Shown: in pieces, positions 58,909 through 64,000 of the stretch
Layout of the letters: each line of letters begins with the position of its first letter
How positions within the stretch are numbered: the stretch's first letter is position 1
Source: Actinacidiphila guanduensis
GTDB lineage: Bacteria; Actinomycetota; Actinomycetes; Streptomycetales; Streptomycetaceae
Direction: 5' to 3'
Assembly: GCF_900103985.1 (NCBI RefSeq)
Contig: NZ_FNIE01000001.1
Location: 186,001 to 250,000 of the forward strand
Length of the DNA stretch: 64,000 bases
Made by a program: the position numbers and the translations under genes
Notes under the pieces: model-generated
Told to the model about the DNA's origin: nothing
Database searches by the model: none
Seen by the model: the letters and a program-made list of their open reading frames with translations, nothing else

Positions 58909-60977
58909 CGGGCCTCACCTGTGGCCAACTCGTCGGTGCTCTGGCTCTGTTCGCCCGTCAGGCCGTTGGGTGCTCCCGGTTCGTGCAGCAGGCAGGCCGC
59001 CTGGGCGGTGCCGCCGCCGGGGGCGGGGACCGGCACGAGCTGCGGAACCCTGGTGGTGCAGGCGTCGAAGGCCGCCGGGCAGCGCGGGGCGAAGGCGCAG
59101 CCCGCGGGCAGCCGGCGCAGGTCGGGCGGGGAGCCGGGGATGCCGGTCAGCTCCCGTCGCGGCCCGCCGAGGGTCGGGAAGGAGGCCAGCAGCCCGCGGC
59201 TGTAGGGGTGCTGGGGGCGCCGGTAGAAGTCCTCGGCGGCCGCCTGCTCGACGATCCGCCCGCCGTACATCACCGCGATGGTGTCCGACAGTTCGATCAG
59301 CAGCGACAGGTCGTGGGTGATGAAGACCACCGAGAAGCCGAGCCGGTCCTTCAGCTCCATGATCTTCTCGACGATCTGCCGCTGGATGACGACGTCGAGG
59401 GCGGTGGTGGGCTCGTCCATGACGATGATCTCGGGGTCCAGGGCGAGCCCGACGGCGATCATCGCGCGCTGCCGCATGCCGCCGGACAGCTCGTGCGGGT
59501 AGGAGTCGGCGCGGTCGGCGGGGATGCCGACGATGCCGAGCAGTTCGACCACCCGGGCGGCCCGCTCCTGCGCCGTCATCCGCGGCCGGTGGGCGACGAT
59601 CACGTCCTCGATCTGGGCGCCGATCCGCAGCACGGGGTTGAGGGCGTGCATCGCGGACTGGAAGACGATGGACAGCTCCTCCCAGCGGAAGTCCCGCAGT
59701 TCGGCGTCGTCCAGGCCGAGGACGTCCACGGTGGAGCCGTCGGGCCGGGTGTAGTGGATCTCGCCGTGGGAGATCTCGGCCGGCGGCTTGTGCAGCCGGG
59801 TGATGGCGTAGGCGAGGGTGGACTTGCCGGAGCCGGACTCGCCGGCGATGCCGAGCACCTCGCCGCGGCGCAGGGTGAAGGAGACGTCGTCCACCGCGGG
59901 GGTGCGGCCGCCGCCGTCGCCGACGTAGTCCACCTTCAGGTGGCGCACGTCGAGGATGACGTCGGTGCTGTCCTGGGTGAAGGGCGCGGCCGCCGGGCGG
60001 CGCACGGCCGGGGCGCCCTTGCGCACCCGGGGCCTGCGGCGGGCGGTGACCTGGGCGCGCTGGGCCTTCTTGGTGCCGATGCCGGCCTGCCGCAGCCGCG
60101 GGTTGATGAACTCGTCGATGCCGAAGTTGACCAGCGCGAGCGCGGTGCCGACCACGGCGATGGCGAGCCCGGCGGGGACGAACCACCACCAGGCGCCGGT
60201 GAGCAGGGCGCTGCCGGTCTGCGCCCAGTAGAGGATGGTGCCCCAGGACCACTGCGTGACGTCGGCCAGACCGAGGAACGCCAGGCTCGCCTGGGTGAGG
60301 ATGGCGAAGGTGACGGTGCTCAGGAACGAGGCGGCGATCACCGCGACCTGGTTGGGCAGGATGTCGCGGACGATGATCCGCCAGGTCGGCTCGCCGGTGG
60401 CCCGGGCGGCCTCCACGAAGTCGCGTTTGCGCAGGGAGAGGGTCTGCGCCCGCAGCACCCGGGCGCCCCAGGCCCAGCTGGTCACCGTGATCACCAGGAT
60501 GATGCCGAGCGAGCCGCTGTGCGGCAGGTAGGCGGCCAGGATGATGGTCAGCGGCAGGCTGGGCAGGACCAGGAAGACGTTGGCGAGCAGGGAGAGCACC
60601 TCGTCGCCGATGCCGCCGAGGTAGCCGGCGGTCACCCCGACCAGGACCGACAGGGCGGTGGTGAGCACCGCGGCACCGAAGCCGACCGCCATGGAGGCGC
60701 GGGCCCCGTAGAGCATCTGGGACAGCACGTCCTGGCCGTTCTGGGTGGTGCCGAGCCAGTGGGCGCCGGACGGCCCGGCCAGGGTGGTGTCGCTGACCGC
60801 CGAGGGGTCGTAGGGCGAGATCCAGGGGGCCAGGACCGCGAGGACGAGGAAGGCCAGGGTGATCACGAGGCCGGTGACGGTCAGCGGGGAGCGCAGCAGG
60901 CGGCGCCACAGGCGGGCGGCGCCCTGTGCCGGGTCGGCGGCGGCCTCGGGTTCGGCGAGTGCGGCGTGCACGGCCAT
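58905..60977 (-). CDS. Fused ABC permease (DppC-like) and ATP-binding (DppD-like) protein
   Basis: A 690-residue fusion. Residues about 1-300 are a DppC-like permease (six helices; EAA loop [19 protein letters not shown]; start with an OppC_N domain, [15 protein letters not shown]). A basic linker of about 40 residues ([15 protein letters not shown]) leads to a DppD-like ATPase (about 345-690): [41 protein letters not shown], and a Cys-rich end ([14 protein letters not shown]). Normally these are separate genes; the fusion fixes a 1:1 stoichiometry. Coding is continuous, with no sign of frameshift. It starts three bases after the DppB-like stop. Confidence 0.9.
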
Positions 60978-60980
60978 GGT

Positions 60981-61958
60981 TCAGCTCTCCCTTGTCCGCG
61001 GGTCGAGGAAGACGTAGGCGATGTCGGCGGCCAGGTTCGCCAGCAGCACCAGCACGGTGATGAGCAGGAAGATCGCGGACATCAGCGGGTAGTCGGCGGC
61101 TTGGGCGGCCTTGAAGAGCACCGAGCCGATGCCGGGGTAGTTGAAGACCACCTCGGTGACGATGGAGCCGCCGACGACGAAGCCCAGCGACATCGCGAAG
61201 CCGGACAGTGAGGGCAGCATCGCGTTGCGGGCAGCGTAGCTGTACATCACCCGGCGCTTGGGCAGGCCCTTGGCCTCGGCCAGCCGGACGTAGTCCTCGC
61301 TGAGGGTGGTGACCATCATGTTGCGCATGCCGATCAGCCAGCCGCCGACCGAGGCCGCGGTGATGGTGGCGGCGGGCAGGATCGCGTAGTTGACGGCGCT
61401 CTCGATGAAGCCGGCGTTCAGCCCGATGGTCTGGTCGACGGCGTAACCGCCGGACAGCGGGAACCACTTGAGGGTGATCGCGAAGAGGTAGACGACGATG
61501 ATCGCGAACCAGAAGTACGGGATGGACGACAGGAACGTGGTCACCGGGACCAGCGTGGAGTCCAGCCAGGAGCCGCGCTTCCAGCCGGCGAGCATGCCCA
61601 GCGCGGTGCCGAGGACGAAGCCGAGCACGGTGGAGACGGTGACCAGGATCAGCGTCCAGAACATGCTCTGGCCGAGCACGCTGCTGACCGAGGAGGGGTA
61701 GTAGGCGTAGCTGATGCCGAAGTCGCCGGTGAAGATCGAGTGCCAGTAGCCGATGTACTGCTGCCACAGGTTCTGGCCGGACTGCCCGAACAGCACCCGC
61801 AGCGCGTGCACGGCCTGCGGGCTGAGCTTGCCGTGGAACTGGTTGATCAGGTTGTCGGCCGGGTTGCCCGGCATGATCCGCGGGATCACGAAGTTGAGGC
61901 TGATCGCCGCCCAGGCGGTGAGCAGGTAGAAGGCGGCCTTCCGCAGGATGACGCGCAC
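60981..61958 (-). CDS. ABC transporter permease (DppB-like)
   Basis: A 325-residue permease with an N-terminal helix and five further segments. NFVIPRIMPGNPADNL is the conserved start of DppB/OppB proteins, and the EAA loop reads SEDYVRLAEAKGLPKRRVMY. It pairs with the DppC half of the fusion. GTG 61958 is preceded by GGGGGA. First gene of the 15-kb leftward operon; the long upstream region (61959-62387) contains CCACT box pairs. Confidence 0.9.
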   Translation of the reverse strand: MRVILRKAAFYLLTAWAAISLNFVIPRIMPGNPADNLINQFHGKLSPQAVHALRVLFGQSGQNLWQQYIGYWHSIFTGDFGISYAYYPSSVSSVLGQSMFWTLILVTVSTVLGFVLGTALGMLAGWKRGSWLDSTLVPVTTFLSSIPYFWFAIIVVYLFAITLKWFPLSGGYAVDQTIGLNAGFIESAVNYAILPAATITAASVGGWLIGMRNMMVTTLSEDYVRLAEAKGLPKRRVMYSYAARNAMLPSLSGFAMSLGFVVGGSIVTEVVFNYPGIGSVLFKAAQAADYPLMSAIFLLITVLVLLANLAADIAYVFLDPRTRES

Positions 61959-62387
61959 CTATCGGTCCCCCTCTTCGCGGGGGTGTTCCTGGGGCTGTTC
62001 CGCGATCTGCTCGGTGATCTGTCCCGGGAGCGGGGACGGCTGGGGTATCCGCATGCGGCGGCTCGATTCAGTAGATGGCGCGTCCTCGAACGGACCGACA
62101 GTGTTCCACTTGCATACCACTTGCGGACATCGTAGTCAGGAAAGCGACCATGTCCAGAGGGTGCGCACGATGTAACCAGCCGGAAATCGCGGCTTGTTCA
62201 GCCGATGTTTCCACCGTTATGCGAACGAAAGCGGACATCACGCGCTTGAATTCAGCCATGCTCACAGCGCACCACTACTTACCACTGTGGACCACTTGAC
62301 TACACTGGTCCCGTCGCTGTCCCCCACCGGTTCCGCGACCGGCCCCGGTGGTCCGCCCCTTTCCACGGCAGCAGGCAGGAGACGTAC
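61959..62387. promoter_or_regulatory. Divergent control region of the amine-oxidase locus
   Basis: About 430 bases between the leftward importer operon and the rightward dehydrogenase, less GC-rich than its surroundings. It holds CCACTTGC twice, 11 bases apart (62106-62113 and 62117-62124), and a four-box array at 62272-62306. A leftward 65-codon frame at 62068-62265 lacks coding character, and I treat the whole stretch as regulatory. Confidence 0.6.
62272..62306 (+). promoter_or_regulatory. Phased ACCACT array overlying a promoter
   Basis: CCACT at 62272, 62282 and 62292 and the related ACACT at 62302 are spaced exactly 10 bases apart. The promoter TTACCA (62279-62284), 16 bases, TACACT (62301-62306) lies within the array, about 75 bases before the dehydrogenase start. 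A multimeric regulator bound on one DNA face would cover this promoter completely. Confidence 0.6.
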
Positions 62388-63332
62388 GTGAAGATCAGTC
62401 AGCTGGTCGGCCCCCGCACCTCCGAGGTGGTCGACGTCGCCGACCCCGTCCCCGGCGAGCGGCAGGTGCTCGTCGAGGTCGTGGCCTCGGGCGTGTGCAC
62501 CTCCGACATCGGTCCGTGGCTGGCGCGGGACCCGGCCGCGGGGCCGCTGCGGCTCGGCCACGAGATCGTCGGCCGCGTGGTGGACACCGGCCGTGACGCC
62601 GGCCGCTGGCGCCCCGGCGACCTGGTCACCGGGCTCGGCGGCGAGGGCTTCGCGACGCTCGCGGTGATGGACGCCGACGCGGTGCTGCCGGTGCCGCCCG
62701 GGATCGAGCCCGCGCACGCCATCGGCGAGCCGGTGGCCGACCTGGAGGAGGCCCTGTCCCGTACGGGTATACGACCCGGGCACCGCGTCTCGGTGGTCGG
62801 CCTCGGCTTCATGGGTCTCGGCCTGGTGCAGCTCGCCAAGCGGCACGCACCCGGGCTGCTCGTCGGCGTGGACCCCGACCCGGCCCGCCGCGAGCGCGCC
62901 CTCGCCCTCGGCGCCGATCTCGCCTTCGCCCCCGACGAGTTGCCCGAGGAGTACCGCGCCGACACCGGCCGCCGCGGCGAGGGGCGGATGGACATCGTCC
63001 TGGAGGCGACCGGCCGCACCGCGGGCCTGGCCACCGCCGCCAGCATGGCCCGCCCGTTCGGCACCCTGTGCGTCGTCGGCTACCACCACAGCGGCGACGC
63101 TCCGATGGACATGGACCTCTGGTACAAGGCGGTCACGATCGTCAACGGCTTCTGCCCGGACCGCACCCGGCTGATGACCGCGATGAGCACCGCGCTGCGG
63201 CTCGTCGCCGAGCGGCGGTTCAGCTACGCGCCCCTGGTCACCCACCGGTTCGCCCTCCACGAGGTGGACCGGGCGTTCGCGGCCATGGAGGCGGCGGGAC
63301 CGGACTTCGTCAAGGGTGTGCTGCTGCCGTGA
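62388..63332 (+). CDS. Zinc-binding-type medium-chain dehydrogenase
   Basis: A 314-residue MDR protein. VVASGVCTSDIGPW and LGHEIVGRV supply the catalytic-zinc Cys and His/Glu; the structural four-cysteine loop is missing, which explains the short length. VSVVGLGFMGLGLVQLAKR is the NAD-binding motif. It probably oxidises an alcohol on the imported compound or reduces the aldehyde produced by amine oxidation. GTG start with AGGAG seven bases upstream. Divergent from the importer operon behind a shared control region, so likely part of the same regulon. Confidence 0.86.
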   Translation: MKISQLVGPRTSEVVDVADPVPGERQVLVEVVASGVCTSDIGPWLARDPAAGPLRLGHEIVGRVVDTGRDAGRWRPGDLVTGLGGEGFATLAVMDADAVLPVPPGIEPAHAIGEPVADLEEALSRTGIRPGHRVSVVGLGFMGLGLVQLAKRHAPGLLVGVDPDPARRERALALGADLAFAPDELPEEYRADTGRRGEGRMDIVLEATGRTAGLATAASMARPFGTLCVVGYHHSGDAPMDMDLWYKAVTIVNGFCPDRTRLMTAMSTALRLVAERRFSYAPLVTHRFALHEVDRAFAAMEAAGPDFVKGVLLP

Positions 63333-63387
63333 CCGGTCCCCACCCGGCGGCCCCCACGTCGCTGGCACCCCGACGGCAGGTAAAGCT

Positions 63388-64000
63388 ATGGTGATGCGCG
63401 CAGGACGACGACTGCCTGCTGTCCATGTCGGCACCGAGCGTGACGCCGCGGACGTCCGGAACACCATGGGGGCCCTGGCCGAGATGAACGACAGTCCGGA
63501 GACCACCGGCGCGGTGCTGCCCGGTTATCCCGAGCCGCTGTGGGTCCAGGCCGCCGACGTCATCCGCGGCCAGGTGGAGCAGGGTCTGGTCAAGCCCGGT
63601 GGCCGGCTGCCGCCGGAGCGCGAGCTGTGCCGCCAACTCGGCATCAGCCGCGTCACGTTGCGCAAGGCCCTGGGCAGCCTGGTCGAGACCGGGGTGCTCA
63701 GCGCCTCGCACGGCCGCGGCTGGTACGTCTCGCGCGGCGCGCAGAAGAAGGAGTGGCCCAACAGCCTGGAGTCCTTCAGCGAGACCGCGTCCCGGATGGG
63801 CCTGACCCCGCACTCCACCGTCCTCACCTGCGAGGTCAGCGCCTCCACCATCGACGAGGCCGAGGAGCTGGCGATCGCGCCCGGCACCCCGCTGTTCCGG
63901 CTGGAGCGGGTCCGTTTCCTCGGCGAGGTCGCCATAGCGGTGGACCAGACCCGGCTGCGGCAGTCCCTGGTGCCCGGCATCGAGTCCGTCGACTTCACCT
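63388..64000 (+). CDS. GntR family regulator, HutC/UTRA type (cut by window end)
   Basis: The first 204 residues are visible. After a variable N terminus of about 45 residues come the winged HTH (LPPERELCRQLGISRVTLRK, wing SHGRGWYVS) and most of the UTRA domain (IAPGTPLFRLERVRF), ending at IESVDFT. It closely resembles the operon-borne regulator at 51682-52443, indicating a duplication. Start is uncertain: ATG 63388, or a later ATG (63484) that would remove 32 residues not matched in the paralogue. The pair flank or sit within the amine-oxidase locus. Confidence 0.85.
   Translation, partial: MVMRAGRRLPAVHVGTERDAADVRNTMGALAEMNDSPETTGAVLPGYPEPLWVQAADVIRGQVEQGLVKPGGRLPPERELCRQLGISRVTLRKALGSLVETGVLSASHGRGWYVSRGAQKKEWPNSLESFSETASRMGLTPHSTVLTCEVSASTIDEAEELAIAPGTPLFRLERVRFLGEVAIAVDQTRLRQSLVPGIESVDFT

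Noticed and set aside
62068-62265. Leftward 65-codon frame in the divergent control region
   Set aside because: Ordinary base composition at all codon positions, no family resemblance, and it covers operator-like repeats; better explained as regulatory DNA.

Overview
The window is chromosomal DNA from a very GC-rich actinobacterium, most probably a member of the Streptomycetaceae. GC-rich third codon positions, many GTG/TTG starts, stop-start overlaps of four bases, and families I associate with streptomycetes (DUF6480, DUF6191, DUF6924, DUF4291, an FBP-domain protein, an ECF41-type sigma factor, a PAS/GAF/PP2C phosphatase) all point that way. I found no rRNA, tRNA, CRISPR array or replication origin.

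0-11 kb holds secreted and stress functions: two secreted mannan-directed glycosidases (a GH76 endo-mannanase and a GH92 alpha-mannosidase, each behind a sugar-repressor-like palindrome), a PCuAC-like lipoprotein, a GNAT enzyme, an amidase, and a divergent ECF sigma factor / carboxymuconolactone-decarboxylase-like pair that share a perfectly symmetrical promoter region. 11-17 kb is a worn accessory island: short tandem repeats, a stand-alone orotate phosphoribosyltransferase, three decayed transposase relics, hypothetical genes, and genes with apparent frameshifts. 17-30 kb is mixed housekeeping and regulation (PfkB kinase, MarR-MFS pair, SpoIIE-type phosphatase, dehydrogenase, PAP2 protein, threonine dehydratase-like enzyme, and a secreted transglycosylase with an elaborately folded 5' leader).

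30.7-44.5 kb is a glycan-use locus. A leftward operon (ABC sugar importer, ROK repressor, Gfo/Idh/MocA oxidoreductase) is divergent from a rightward operon (MDR dehydrogenase, TIM-barrel isomerase, GH63-like hydrolase, amylo-1,6-glucosidase-like enzyme), followed by a GH9 enzyme and a BadF-type amino-sugar kinase. The divergent promoters overlap a palindrome suited to the ROK repressor.

46.7-64 kb is a second, more unusual locus. Thirteen leftward genes spanning 15 kb, mostly with overlapping stops and starts, encode a peptide/oligosaccharide-type ABC importer (including a permease-ATPase fusion), a ThuA-like protein, two TIM-barrel isomerases, two Gfo/Idh/MocA dehydrogenases, a nucleotide-sugar-type epimerase, a GntR regulator, a copper amine oxidase with a histidine-rich tail, and a SIS-domain protein. 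A divergent MDR dehydrogenase and a second, closely similar GntR regulator (cut by the window end) complete it. Paired Gfo/Idh and isomerase genes plus ThuA suggest a 3-keto-glycoside route; adding a translationally embedded amine oxidase suggests the substrate carries a primary amine. This is inference. Arrays of ACCACT boxes spaced 10-11 bp apart lie over promoters in both glycan loci and may tie them into one regulon.
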